Assembly (NCBI GenBank): GCA_009377495.1
Contig: WHTZ01000060.1
Location: forward strand, 1 to 38,096
Direction of reading: 5' to 3'
Origin: Luteitalea sp.
Lineage (GTDB): Bacteria; Acidobacteriota; Vicinamibacteria; Vicinamibacterales; Vicinamibacteraceae
Length of the DNA: 38,096 bases
Part shown: piece by piece, positions 25,801 through 33,470 of the stretch
Layout of the letters: each line of letters begins with the position of its first letter
How positions within the stretch are numbered: position 1 is the stretch's first letter
Notes under the pieces: generated by a model
Seen by the model: the letters and a program-made list of their open reading frames with translations, nothing else
Databases searched by the model: none
Told to the model about the DNA's origin: nothing
Program-made: the position numbers and the translations under genes

Positions 25801-26168
25801 TGCGAGAAGACGGCGAGGATCTCTACCTGGGGCAAGCGATTCCCCGTTACTGGCTCAGGCGGAGCCGTGAAATCGGCATCGAGCGGGCAGCTTCTCATTT
25901 CGGTCCTCTCTCGTTACGCATGATTGCCGATCCCGAGAACGACCGGATCAAGGCTGTGCTGAGGCCGCCGACTCGAAATCCAGCGAGGAAGGTCTACCTG
26001 CGGTTTCGCCATCCTCAGGCGAAGCCGATGCGCCGGGTCACCGTCAATGGGCAGGACTATCGGCAATTCGATGTCAGCAAGGAATGGGTCGTGCTCCCGG
26101 GAGACCTGCAGGGAGTCCAGGAGGTCGTGGTGACGTACGCGGCGGATAAGTCGTCAGCGGACCAATGA
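22893..26168 (+). CDS. Secreted six-hairpin glycosidase-like protein
   Basis: This 1,091-residue protein starts at a TTG at 22893, chosen because GGAGG lies seven bases upstream and a signal-like segment follows (TFQETAAIWVTLSLVVTVPVV). Residues about 20-560 are beta-rich. From about residue 586 (TPEEWLNDFAKAHLRHLLVNSY) to about 1000 an (alpha/alpha)6 barrel is evident: YGVYPNESVMMISDLDRRGY, GGHETGNYNKSHGYVMWAMAEHW, DFWYWLATNSATVWGFDALADAL. This matches the six-hairpin glycosidase superfamily, although I cannot assign a GH family. A final small beta domain follows. It likely cleaves a glycan in the periplasm or outside. Neighbours (receptor, propeller, TPR) support a glycan role. Confidence 0.8.
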   Translation: MTFQETAAIWVTLSLVVTVPVVDRQEPERTPASASEKRFDAAPFGFPIDDLGGRANGVRWAEPRKVRQVTVECAGEGPVPPGDGVRLQYWHRSWDGQAEPILSEAGAGSVGWHGMDDWTNGEWKDAETSLRTEGRRWTFTLKPTGRKEFPKLRGQGVAYRKTLQIRLLTESPLPRLEAFRVYTDSVLRPLPVRILFGNPANPRLETIGSETVRVELFNGALMTARAAGSMKTSAGSSSQWILPANEEGSLQLDILATVDPSGALYDRTIVTVRSDQRPFSFAADDVARGERILVDDLGVLVVRGDDPIGLAAYRKARKEFSGKTVYDRVFAEPEQTLSRAWRDMPLKHPLYFVHGLPGNRNLMRQEPNGAIVVAGKSRWFKSFPSSRDAARKQWESEHHGYSFGFPPEDRRGGRELAEGYLPLLRTHWQDGPIFYEQSTVMDKLGSDWIVVRLDDPTVLLMRVRVANTSASQAGTARLFLGAQPAGTETLYADGNRILADYQGQPRLRYLIDTRQRGLLTNENHGVRWSLTLEPGASHDLYFLIPSITLDTEDEIRQLQQRDFERSSQRLGNYWKALTSRGMHITTPEEWLNDFAKAHLRHLLVNSYKELDSDYLHAHVGSFDYGVYPNESVMMISDLDRRGYHDEARRHLDAFLHYQGTVSFLGNYKSRKGLFYGAGGHETGNYNKSHGYVMWAMAEHWRMTRDREWMKRAAPKLVKACEWIIRERQATMKSNPDGSRPIEYGALPAGSLEDVTDFWYWLATNSATVWGFDALADALADFGHPEASRLQAEAKAYRDDVMRGITESRIRAPVVRLRDGTYVPKYPSRLYERGRSHGWLRETLEGPLFLLYYRLVPPEAPDAEWILKDYEDNLYISDEYGYSIPTFDRFWFSRGGFSMQANLLDGPPPYLYRDEIEHYVRAYFNAFASAFYPELRMCNEHSLPELGYPQGDHFKTSDEAQSMFWLRLMFVREDGEDLYLGQAIPRYWLRRSREIGIERAASHFGPLSLRMIADPENDRIKAVLRPPTRNPARKVYLRFRHPQAKPMRRVTVNGQDYRQFDVSKEWVVLPGDLQGVQEVVVTYAADKSSADQ

Positions 26169-26223
26169 GGTGAGAGAGGCGAGGAGAACATCGGCTCGAT
26201 CCAGGCAGAAGGAGAGAGGCGTG

Positions 26224-27306
26224 ATGCGACAATCTTCGGTGATCACTGGGCTCGTCCCACTCGCGCTGTCGCTTGGCTTCGCGACGGTGGCGCCTGACCT
26301 GCCGTCGATCACATTGCGAAAGGCCTCGCTGGTGCAGTTTCCTGGACCGACCGACTGCAACAGCCCGGGCCATTGGGATGGCGGCACCTTTTACCTTTGG
26401 AATTCCGCCCCAATTCCGCTCCGCAGCTCGGGGCGAGACCTCTTCCATCTGGGCGTTCCCAAGGAAAGCTCCTACCACAACACCGTCAGTGGTCATCGAT
26501 GGATCGAGGCCACCTACAAGGAGGAGAATGGGCCGCTCTACGGCTGGTACCACAATGAGCCCCGGAATGTGTGTGCTTCCAGCTCGTCTCTTACGGCGCC
26601 TCGGATCGGCGCTGTTCTCTCCAACGACAACGGAGCGACCTGGCGCGACCTCGGTTTCGTCCTGGAGGCGCCGCGTGACTCGCTCTTCTGTCAGACCAAG
26701 AATCACTACTTCGCCGGCGGCAACGGCGATTTTTCCGTGATCTTGGATACGCGCAGGGAGTATTTCTATTTCTTTATCAGCACCTATCACAAGGATCCTT
26801 CTGAACAGGGCGTCGCCGTCGCTCGTATGCGTTTCGCCGACCGCAACGATCCTGTTGGCAAGGTGTGGAAGTGGCGCCAAGGTAATTGGGAGGCGCCCGG
26901 CGTGGGCGGCCAGGTCTCGCCCATCTTCTCCGTCGCTCGCGACTGGAACCGGCTCGATGCCGACGCTCTGTGGGGGCCCTCGATCCACTGGAATACCTAT
27001 CTGAACACTTACGTGATGCTGCTGAACCGCGCCATTGACAAGGATTGGAAGCAGGAGGGGATCTACATCACCTACAATTCGGATCTGAGTCGCCCTGGAG
27101 ACTGGACCGCACCGAAGAAAATTCTGGACCGCGAGGAGATTGTCGCGGTCCCCAAGATGGGCCCGGGCTGGTACCCTCAGGTCATTGGCCTCGATAAGGA
27201 CGAGCGTGAGACCGACAAGCTCGCAGGACGCGTGGCCCGGCTCTTCGTGCATGGGAAGTCGATTTGGGAGGTAGTCTTCCGCAAGCCCGGTGAAGAGCCA
27301 GAGTGA
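26224..27306 (+). CDS. Secreted beta-propeller protein with Asp-box
   Basis: This is a 360-residue protein with a signal segment (MRQSSVITGLVPLALSLGFA). It contains an Asp-box (SNDNGATW, about residue 132) and repeated W/Y-rich blades. The C-terminal region YNSDLSRPGDWTAPKKI is typical of five-bladed propeller glycoside hydrolases (GH43/GH32-like) and sialidase-like proteins. It may bind or cleave a glycan; catalytic residues cannot be assigned. AAGGAGAG precedes ATG 26224 (GTG 26221 is an alternative). It lies 55 bp after the glycosidase-like gene, in the same operon. Confidence 0.75.
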   Translation: MRQSSVITGLVPLALSLGFATVAPDLPSITLRKASLVQFPGPTDCNSPGHWDGGTFYLWNSAPIPLRSSGRDLFHLGVPKESSYHNTVSGHRWIEATYKEENGPLYGWYHNEPRNVCASSSSLTAPRIGAVLSNDNGATWRDLGFVLEAPRDSLFCQTKNHYFAGGNGDFSVILDTRREYFYFFISTYHKDPSEQGVAVARMRFADRNDPVGKVWKWRQGNWEAPGVGGQVSPIFSVARDWNRLDADALWGPSIHWNTYLNTYVMLLNRAIDKDWKQEGIYITYNSDLSRPGDWTAPKKILDREEIVAVPKMGPGWYPQVIGLDKDERETDKLAGRVARLFVHGKSIWEVVFRKPGEEPE

Positions 27307-27335
27307 ACGTCGGCTGCTTGCGTTGTGGCGTGGAA

Positions 27336-28973
27336 ATGAGCGTCAAAATCGGTATACGGACGCTGGTTTATCTCTGCTGGCTAGCGGGGTCGCCCGTTGC
27401 GGCCCAATACTCGCAAGCTGATTCTCATGAAGAGCGTTACCGGCGCGGCAGCGTCTTGGCGAGGTCCGGCCAACTGGAAGCGGCCTTGCAAGAGCTGGAG
27501 AAAGCAGCTCAATTGGCCCCTCAGAGTCCGAAAGTCCACAATTTGTTGGGAGTGGTCCTGACGCAATTGGGACGACTCACAGAGGCTGAGGAAGCCTATC
27601 GTCACGCGATCTCGCTCGCTCCTGACTTCGTGCCCGCAAGAAAGAATCGTGCTGTCAATCTCTTCACCCTCGGCCGGCTTCAGTTGGCGACAGCGGAGTT
27701 CGAGGCAGTGGCCAGGTTGGAGCCGAGAGACTTCGTCCCCCATCTCTTTCTGGGCCTTCTGTCTATCGAAGAGGCGGACTTCCCCGCAGCGCGCCAACAC
27801 CTGCTCCAGGCGCACCAGCTGTCCCCCGGTCAAAGCAAGGTCTTGTTAGCCCTCACTCGCGTCCACTTCACGCTCGGCGAGCGCGCATCGGCGCTTGCGT
27901 CGGCGCGGCAGCTGCAAAGCCAATCTCGAAGCAGCGACGCGGAACGCTTTGAGCTTGGTGGCATTCTCGCCCAGTTTGGCAGTTACACGGAAGCCGTCGC
28001 CGTTTTCCAGGAGCTGTGGCAGAAGAGACCTGGTCTGCCAGATCTGGGGTTCAATCTGGCTCTCGTGCAGTACCACGACGGACAACTGCAACCCGCCCTG
28101 CACACCCTGAAACAGTTGCAGTCGCACACGCAGCCGACCGGGGAGCTGTTGAGCCTTCAAGGATGGATCTACAACAAGATGCGCAACATGGCGGCGGCAC
28201 GCGAGTCCCTGCAACACGCGATCGACGTAGAATCCGATAATCCCAATCATTACCTCGACCTCAGCATGGTGCTCAAGAACTCGGGAGACGTGGATGGAGC
28301 GATGCGCGTCATCCTGGCAGGCATCGACCGGAATATTCCAAGAGATCGCCTGCTGGTGCAACTGGGATTGCTTCATCAGGACCTGGGCCATTACGAGGAA
28401 GCCGAGACATGTTATCGTGACGCTCTTCACACAGCGTCCGAGAACGGTTCCGCCTACATCGCGCTGGCCCACCTCTTGTCATCCACGCAGCGGGAAGCAG
28501 AGGCGTTGGCCTGGTTGGAAAAGGGGATCCGTCTCTTGCCCCGAGATGCCTTGCTTCATTACGTGTATGGCGCGCTGTTGATGGAGGCGGATTCCGATAC
28601 CCGTCCCGCCCAACTGGGCAAGGCTCAGATGCTCCTCGAGAAGGCCCGCGACCTCAATCCGCTCTATTCGAATACGCACTACCTGCTGGGAAAGCTGTAC
28701 CTGAAACAAGGCAACAGCGACGCGGCCCAGGTCTCGTTTGAGAAGGCCTGCGCCTTCAATCCCAGACATGCCGGCGCCTACTACCAGCGGAGTCTTCTCG
28801 CCCGCCGGCGAGGTAAACGAGAGGAAGCGGAGGAATTGGGGCGGATCGTTCAGCGCATCAATATGAAGGCCGATGAGACTTTTCGGGAAAGTTTCTCGGG
28901 AATGGTTCAGGAGACTCTTCGCGGCGCGCCCCTGCCCCGAATGCCCTCACGAGGATCGTCTTCGCCGCGCTGA
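27336..28973 (+). CDS. Secreted tetratricopeptide-repeat protein
   Basis: This is a 545-residue protein with a signal peptide (about residues 1-23, IRTLVYLCWLAGSPVAAQ) and about a dozen TPR units. Typical units are SPKVHNLLGVVLTQLGRLTEAEEAYRHAISLAP and ENGSAYIALAHLLSSTQREAEALAWLEKGIRLLP. TPR arrays are protein-protein scaffolds; here it could organise the secreted glycan-processing proteins in the periplasm. The ATG at 27336 is chosen because the signal peptide begins there, although the frame is open from a GTG at 27303 that overlaps the previous stop. It is the last gene of the plus-strand operon and faces the dehydrogenase gene convergently with an 83-bp gap. Confidence 0.85.
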   Translation: MSVKIGIRTLVYLCWLAGSPVAAQYSQADSHEERYRRGSVLARSGQLEAALQELEKAAQLAPQSPKVHNLLGVVLTQLGRLTEAEEAYRHAISLAPDFVPARKNRAVNLFTLGRLQLATAEFEAVARLEPRDFVPHLFLGLLSIEEADFPAARQHLLQAHQLSPGQSKVLLALTRVHFTLGERASALASARQLQSQSRSSDAERFELGGILAQFGSYTEAVAVFQELWQKRPGLPDLGFNLALVQYHDGQLQPALHTLKQLQSHTQPTGELLSLQGWIYNKMRNMAAARESLQHAIDVESDNPNHYLDLSMVLKNSGDVDGAMRVILAGIDRNIPRDRLLVQLGLLHQDLGHYEEAETCYRDALHTASENGSAYIALAHLLSSTQREAEALAWLEKGIRLLPRDALLHYVYGALLMEADSDTRPAQLGKAQMLLEKARDLNPLYSNTHYLLGKLYLKQGNSDAAQVSFEKACAFNPRHAGAYYQRSLLARRRGKREEAEELGRIVQRINMKADETFRESFSGMVQETLRGAPLPRMPSRGSSSPR

Positions 28974-29056
28974 CTTCCACGCGGGCAAGCTCTGCGTCGA
29001 GAAGTGTCAACATTCCACGCGCAGGAGTGCCGCGCTCTCTGTGTTTCGTCGAGCTG

Positions 29057-30082
29057 TCAACCCATTGAGAAAACGATCTTCACTTCCTCTTCTCGAGGGT
29101 CGTTCAACAACTCGTAGGCAAGGCTCGCTTGATCGAGAGGCAACGTTCGAGTGATGAGGCTTTGTAGGTCGAGCTTCCCTTGCAAGACCCATGAGAATAT
29201 CTCGTTCCAGCCGGTTCGGTTGGAGAGCGCGCCGTAGAGGTTCAGGTCTTTCAGCACGACTTGGTCGATCGGAAACCGGGAGAGGGGCCGTCCGTGAACT
29301 CCATAGAAGACAGCCTTCCCCTGCGGACGTAATACCTGCAGCACCTCGAGACAAGCCGCTTCGGAACCGGCAGCCTCGAAGGCCAAGTCCGCTCCTTTGC
29401 CCCCTGTCACCTGCCGGACCAAGGCGATCGGATCACGCTCCGTGACGTTGACGATGTAGTCGGCTCCCAGCCTTTGGCCGAGCTGGAGGCGCACCTTTCG
29501 TGTTCCGCAGAGGATGACGGTCGTCGCCCCCATGATGCGTGCGAGTTGGAGGGCGATGAGCCCCGCGGGGCCGGGCCCGAAGATGACCACGGTGTCGCCG
29601 GGGCACACCCCTGGCTTGCTCAACGCCCCATAGACTTCCACGTCGAGAATAGCGGCCACTTCGTCGGGCAGAGCGTCCGGCAACCGGTACAGGGCCCTTT
29701 CTGGAACGACGAGCCACTCGGCCCAACCCCCGTCGCACGTGATACCGAGCTCGACTGCTTGTTTGCAGAACTGCGTCGCCCCCTGAGCGCACCAGCCACA
29801 AATGCCGCAGCCGATGACGGAATCACACTTCACGCGGTCGCCAGGCGACAGGCGGCTGACCGCTTCGCCGCATTCCTCGACCACTCCGGCGATCTCGTGC
29901 CCGAGCACCAGCGGAGGATCCACGAAGCGCACCTGCCCTCGAATGATGTGCACGTCGGTAGCGCAGAAGCCGGCAGCCGTAACGCGGATGCGAACCTCGT
30001 TTCCTTCACATCCTGCTCCACGAGTATCCCCATCGTTCGAGACCTCTAATCGCCCGGTGCCCGTCCACACTACCCTTTTCAA
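29057..30082 (-). CDS. Zinc-dependent medium-chain alcohol/polyol dehydrogenase
   Basis: This is a 341-residue MDR-family dehydrogenase. Catalytic zinc ligands are Cys40 (GFCATD) and His62/Glu63 (LGHEIAGVV); the four structural-zinc cysteines lie in CGICGWCAQGATQFC (about 92-106); the NAD(P) fold carries GPGPAG. The family oxidises sugars, polyols or sugar acids (sorbitol-, threonine- or galactitol-dehydrogenase-like). The start is the TTG at 30082 (MKRVVWTG), as GAGAGGGGG precedes it; the 31 residues upstream in frame look non-native. In the island it could catalyse the oxidation step before or after the enolase-type dehydratase. The substrate is not predictable. Confidence 0.9.
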   Translation of the reverse strand: MKRVVWTGTGRLEVSNDGDTRGAGCEGNEVRIRVTAAGFCATDVHIIRGQVRFVDPPLVLGHEIAGVVEECGEAVSRLSPGDRVKCDSVIGCGICGWCAQGATQFCKQAVELGITCDGGWAEWLVVPERALYRLPDALPDEVAAILDVEVYGALSKPGVCPGDTVVIFGPGPAGLIALQLARIMGATTVILCGTRKVRLQLGQRLGADYIVNVTERDPIALVRQVTGGKGADLAFEAAGSEAACLEVLQVLRPQGKAVFYGVHGRPLSRFPIDQVVLKDLNLYGALSNRTGWNEIFSWVLQGKLDLQSLITRTLPLDQASLAYELLNDPREEEVKIVFSMG

Positions 30083-30515
30083 ATTGGGCCCCCTCTCAGT
30101 TCCAACCGCGATTCGCGACCCCGCACACAATCCGTGGAATCTCGCCACTGTACCGGGAGAACCCGGCCACACCAAGAGGGCTTATGCGATACTTCTTGTC
30201 CTTTACACGCATGCGAGCACCGCGCGGCGCGGTTCCTGAACGTGGCCACCTCCAACCGAAAGAGAAGCCTGCCCTCATGCACCGCTCTTGGCGGCGGATG
30301 CAGCCCCAGAGCGCCGGCTGCTGGGACCCCCAACCGTCCTGCACCAACTCTGACAGCCTCATCCGGGCGATTAAGGACAAGAGATGTGCGTTACGTATCT
30401 TGGAGCGTTACATTCGATTGGACTAGGTATTAGTGTGAGGAAGTGCGATTTTTCTTTGAGCAGGTCCCAGCGGCGACGTCTATGAATGCTCGCTGAGACC
30501 CGGTGGCCCCACACG
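30083..30515. other. Intergenic region between dehydrogenase and EamA operon
   Basis: This 430-bp stretch separates divergent genes and must hold both promoters. An AT-richer part lies at about 30400-30470. I see no clear operator, RNA or ORF with family resemblance. Confidence 0.35.
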
Positions 30516-30956
30516 ATGACAGACCATCCCGCCCCTCGGTTTCCGCCCTGGTTGGCGTTTTCCATTGCCACTATCGTGTTGTGGGGCGCCTGGGGCGTGC
30601 AGTCCAAGCTGATTGTGGACCGAATCTCTCCCTGGATGAATCAGGCGCTCTTTCCGCTTGGACTGTTGCCGGCCCTGCTCTTGCTGACGATCTCCAGGAA
30701 TATGCGCAGAGGCTCCAATCTCCTGAGGGGGAGTGGCTATGCCTTCCTCACCGGGATCTTGGGTGGTGTCGGGAATATTGCCTTCTACCTCGCCCTGGCC
30801 CGGGGAGGTAAGGCAGCCATTGTTGTTCCGATGACCTGTCTGTTCCCACTGGTCACCGTGATCCTGGCAGCTGTCGTATTGAACGAGACCATGAGTCGGC
30901 TCCAGACCCTCGGGCTCGTGCTCGCATTCCTGTCTATTTATCTACTCGGTGTGTGA
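30516..30956 (+). CDS. Half-size EamA (DMT superfamily) transporter, subunit 1
   Basis: This is a 146-residue membrane protein with about five hydrophobic segments, corresponding to a single EamA repeat (WLAFSIATIVLWGAWGVQSK at the start; GVGNIAFYLALARGGKAAIVVPMTCLFPLVTVILAAVVLNE near the end). Normal DMT transporters have two such repeats in one chain. The next gene encodes the other repeat, so the two presumably form a heterodimer. The start is the ATG at 30516. The family exports or imports amino acids and sugar-type metabolites; here the operon partner is an acid-sugar dehydratase. Confidence 0.85.
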   Translation: MTDHPAPRFPPWLAFSIATIVLWGAWGVQSKLIVDRISPWMNQALFPLGLLPALLLLTISRNMRRGSNLLRGSGYAFLTGILGGVGNIAFYLALARGGKAAIVVPMTCLFPLVTVILAAVVLNETMSRLQTLGLVLAFLSIYLLGV

Positions 30957-30957
30957 C

Positions 30958-31431
30958 ATGCACGACTGGTTGGCCTTTGCCTTGATCGCGCTCATGCTTT
31001 GGGGCATTACCGGAGTCACCCAAAAGTTGGCGACCAACCACATTTCATTCGAGCTGTCGTTCGTCTGCTTCAGCCTTGCCTTTGTCTTGATGACGCCTAT
31101 AATCATCGCCACCGTTCCCCTCGACTGGAATCTGTCCCCTGGACTCATCGGATTAGCGGCTCTGGGAGGACTGCTGAACGGCCTGGGTGCGTTGACGAGC
31201 TTTGCTGCGTTGGAGCGAGGAGGAAAGGCCAGCACTGTGATTCCCTTGGTCTCCCTCTATCCACTGATCACCCTCGCTGGGGCGTGGTTATTGCTCGATG
31301 AGGACATCACGCTCAGGCAGACGGTCGGCATCGGCTGCGCTGTCGTGGCAGTCTGTTTGCTCGCTCAAGAGCCGGTCGCGCCGGCCGGTTCCTTCGTCGA
31401 CGAGCCGATGCGTCGGAAAGGGGAGATATGA
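30958..31431 (+). CDS. Half-size EamA (DMT superfamily) transporter, subunit 2
   Basis: This is a 157-residue second EamA repeat with five hydrophobic segments: WLAFALIALMLWGITGVTQK, LSFVCFSLAFVLMTPIIIA, LIGLAALGGLLNGLGALTSF, STVIPLVSLYPLITLAGAWLLLDE and QTVGIGCAVVAVCLLAQ, then a hydrophilic tail. It resembles subunit 1 in layout (the ALARGGKA / ALERGGKA stretch is shared). It starts one base after the subunit 1 stop and its own stop overlaps the dehydratase start (ATGA at 31428), so the three genes are tightly coupled. A heterodimeric transporter for the pathway's acid sugar is the simplest reading. Confidence 0.85.
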   Translation: MHDWLAFALIALMLWGITGVTQKLATNHISFELSFVCFSLAFVLMTPIIIATVPLDWNLSPGLIGLAALGGLLNGLGALTSFAALERGGKASTVIPLVSLYPLITLAGAWLLLDEDITLRQTVGIGCAVVAVCLLAQEPVAPAGSFVDEPMRRKGEI

Positions 31432-32546
31432 AGATTACGGACGTGGAAGCGATTTTTCTGAGGCTTCCCCAGGTCAAAGAGCAGTGCGACAGTGGCCAGG
31501 ATGCGTTGATTGTGAAGGTCTCCACAGATGCTGGCATTACCGGGATCGGTGAAGTGGACTCAGCCCCGCTGGGCGTCAAAGGAGTGATCGACGGCCCTTA
31601 TTCTCATTCAATCGCCTGTGGCCTGCGGCAGATGCTGATTGGAGAAGACCCGCTGCAAACGGAGTATCTCTGGCACAAGATGTACCACCAGAACATCTAC
31701 GCGGGGCGGCGGGGAATCGGCCTGCATGCCATGAGCGGGATCGACATCGCGCTCTGGGATATCAAGGGCAAGGCGCTGGGACAGCCGATTTGGAAACTGC
31801 TGGGAGGAGGCTTTCACTCGCGTCTTCGAGCGTATGCGAGCTCACTCTTTGGCGCCACTCCCACGGAGACGGGCGAGCGCGCCCGGCGCTTCCGCGACCA
31901 GGGATTCACGGCGGTGAAGTTCGGTTGGCATCCCATGGGACACGACGAACACACCGATATTGCCCTGGTTCGAGAGGCCCGTCAGGGGTTAGGGGATCCC
32001 ATCGACCTGATGATCGATGCAGGCTTGGTCTGGGACGCGAAGACGGCCATCCAGCGCGCCCGCGCCTTTTGCCAGTACAGCATCTTCTGGCTGGAGGAAC
32101 CGCTGCAACCCGATAACTATGAGGGATACCGTCGGCTCTCGGAGGCCACCGAAGTCCGCATCGCGGCCGGAGAACAGGAGAGTGAGCGGCGCTCCTTCCT
32201 TCAACTGATGGACCAGGGCAAGATCGACATCGTCCAAGTGGACCTGACCCGCTGCGGTGGCTTTACCGAAGCCATGAAGATAGCCTCCCTCGCTCAGGAC
32301 CGAGGCCTGCCGGTGGTGAATCATGGCTTCACGACCTATATCAACGTCGCCGCTGCGCTTCACTTCCTCAACGCGATCTCCAATTCGTTCATCGTGGAGT
32401 TCGTGGCGGAGGAAGGGACCACCTTGCGCGATCAGATCACTCAGCAGCGCATTGTGGCTCGAGACGGCTTCCTGGACATTCCTACGGCTCCCGGACTGGG
32501 AGTCGAGCTCAACGAGAGATCCATTCAAGAGTACCGGGTTTTCTGA
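31428..32546 (+). CDS. Mandelate racemase / muconate lactonizing enzyme family dehydratase
   Basis: This is a 372-residue enolase-superfamily enzyme of the mandelate racemase subgroup, most members of which dehydrate acid sugars. Mg ligands are Asp197 (LMIDAG), Glu223 (WLEEP) and Glu249 (AAGEQE); the His-Asp catalytic dyad is His299 (VVNHGF) with Asp272 (VQVDLTRCGG). Numbering runs two ahead of mandelate racemase (195, 221, 247, 270, 297). The usual Lys-x-Lys on the second strand is Lys164-Phe-Gly166 here, so the second base is missing and catalysis would rely on the His-Asp side. It is the last gene of the EamA operon. Substrate unknown (aldonate or uronate-type likely). Confidence 0.9.
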   Translation: MKITDVEAIFLRLPQVKEQCDSGQDALIVKVSTDAGITGIGEVDSAPLGVKGVIDGPYSHSIACGLRQMLIGEDPLQTEYLWHKMYHQNIYAGRRGIGLHAMSGIDIALWDIKGKALGQPIWKLLGGGFHSRLRAYASSLFGATPTETGERARRFRDQGFTAVKFGWHPMGHDEHTDIALVREARQGLGDPIDLMIDAGLVWDAKTAIQRARAFCQYSIFWLEEPLQPDNYEGYRRLSEATEVRIAAGEQESERRSFLQLMDQGKIDIVQVDLTRCGGFTEAMKIASLAQDRGLPVVNHGFTTYINVAAALHFLNAISNSFIVEFVAEEGTTLRDQITQQRIVARDGFLDIPTAPGLGVELNERSIQEYRVF

Positions 32547-32995
32547 AGATTTGACGTGGGAATCCTGTGCAGGCTCTAGCGCGCGCAGCCAGACACATGC
32601 GGGGTGCTGTCTGACGTACTGCATCGCGACACGCCGAGGAGCCGGCGGAATCGTTCCGAGGAGACCGACCGAGACAAGCGAGCTTCCTTCGCAAGCGCAC
32701 CCACCGTCTATCGCCGCTCCGGCAGCGATGAATGCGCACCAGAACTCGTCCGGTGTGCCCGCGCTCCGCAACCAACGTCCTCCGATCCCCAATGGCGCGT
32801 GCCACGCTCGGGTGCCACGCCAATGGCTATTAAGGTCGCCAATCAACGGATCCAGGAACGCGTCGCACGAACGTGGGTCCCGGGTTTTCCGAATGATTTC
32901 GCGGATAAGTCGGAGTAAAGGGTCAGACGGCCGGCCTTTTGCGCCGGACGTCTTCTGCTTACCCGAACAATGGAAGTACTTGAATCGAAAGATGT
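32547..32995. other. Right end of island, gene-free
   Basis: This 449-bp stretch lies between the dehydratase stop and the right att repeat. It contains the paired GTGCCACG motif (32799 and 32812) and an imperfect GC hairpin near 32925-32955. No integrase remnant is visible here, unlike at the left att copy. Confidence 0.4.
32798..32820 (+). repeat. Paired GTGCCACG motif, right end of island
   Basis: GTGCCACG at 32799 and again at 32812 repeats the 13-bp spacing of the left-end pair (15632 and 15645). The spacer is CTCGG here and TCCCG on the left. Confidence 0.4.
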
Positions 32996-33168
<173 letters not shown>

Positions 33169-33185
33169 GAATACGATCTGCGGTG

Positions 33186-33277
33186 TCCGCCTTCGCCTGG
33201 CTTGCCAATCCGCCTCCGCCAAAGCTACGGCGGACAAGCCGTCGTGGCTTGCCAACCGAAGCGCGGAGCGCGAAGGT
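33186..33277. repeat. Palindromic intergenic repeat between two tRNAs
   Basis: This contains TCCGCC-AAAGCTAC-GGCGGA (33215-33234) and CCAACC...GGTTGG (about 33253-33280), with GGCTTGCCAA occurring twice. The AAAGCTAC-centred palindrome resembles a dispersed repeat common near tRNA genes in several uncultured phyla. Confidence 0.55.
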
Positions 33278-33352
33278 TGGTGGGCGGTACAGGACTCGAA
33301 CCTGTGACAGCCGGTGTGTAAGACCGGTACTCTACCACTGAGCTAACCGCCC
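33278..33352 (-). tRNA. tRNA-Val (anticodon UAC)
   Basis: The cloverleaf on the minus strand shows acceptor GGGCGGT/ACCGCCC, D arm with AGCTCAGTGGTAGAG, anticodon arm CCGGT-CTTACAC-ACCGG giving UAC, T arm around GGTTCGAGTCC, discriminator A and encoded CCA (33278-33280). Confidence 0.97.
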
Positions 33353-33470
33353 AGTCCGCACCACCGGGCTAGCGACAAGCACTTCATCATAATCCCAGCC
33401 CTTCCCTCTGGTCAATTCGACGACGTCTACGGGCCGCACGTCGGGATTGTGAGATGACCAAGTGTCCCTC

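Noticed and set aside
28974..29056. Bidirectional terminator between the convergent TPR and dehydrogenase genes
   Set aside because: No stem-loop with a T run is visible in the 83-bp gap.
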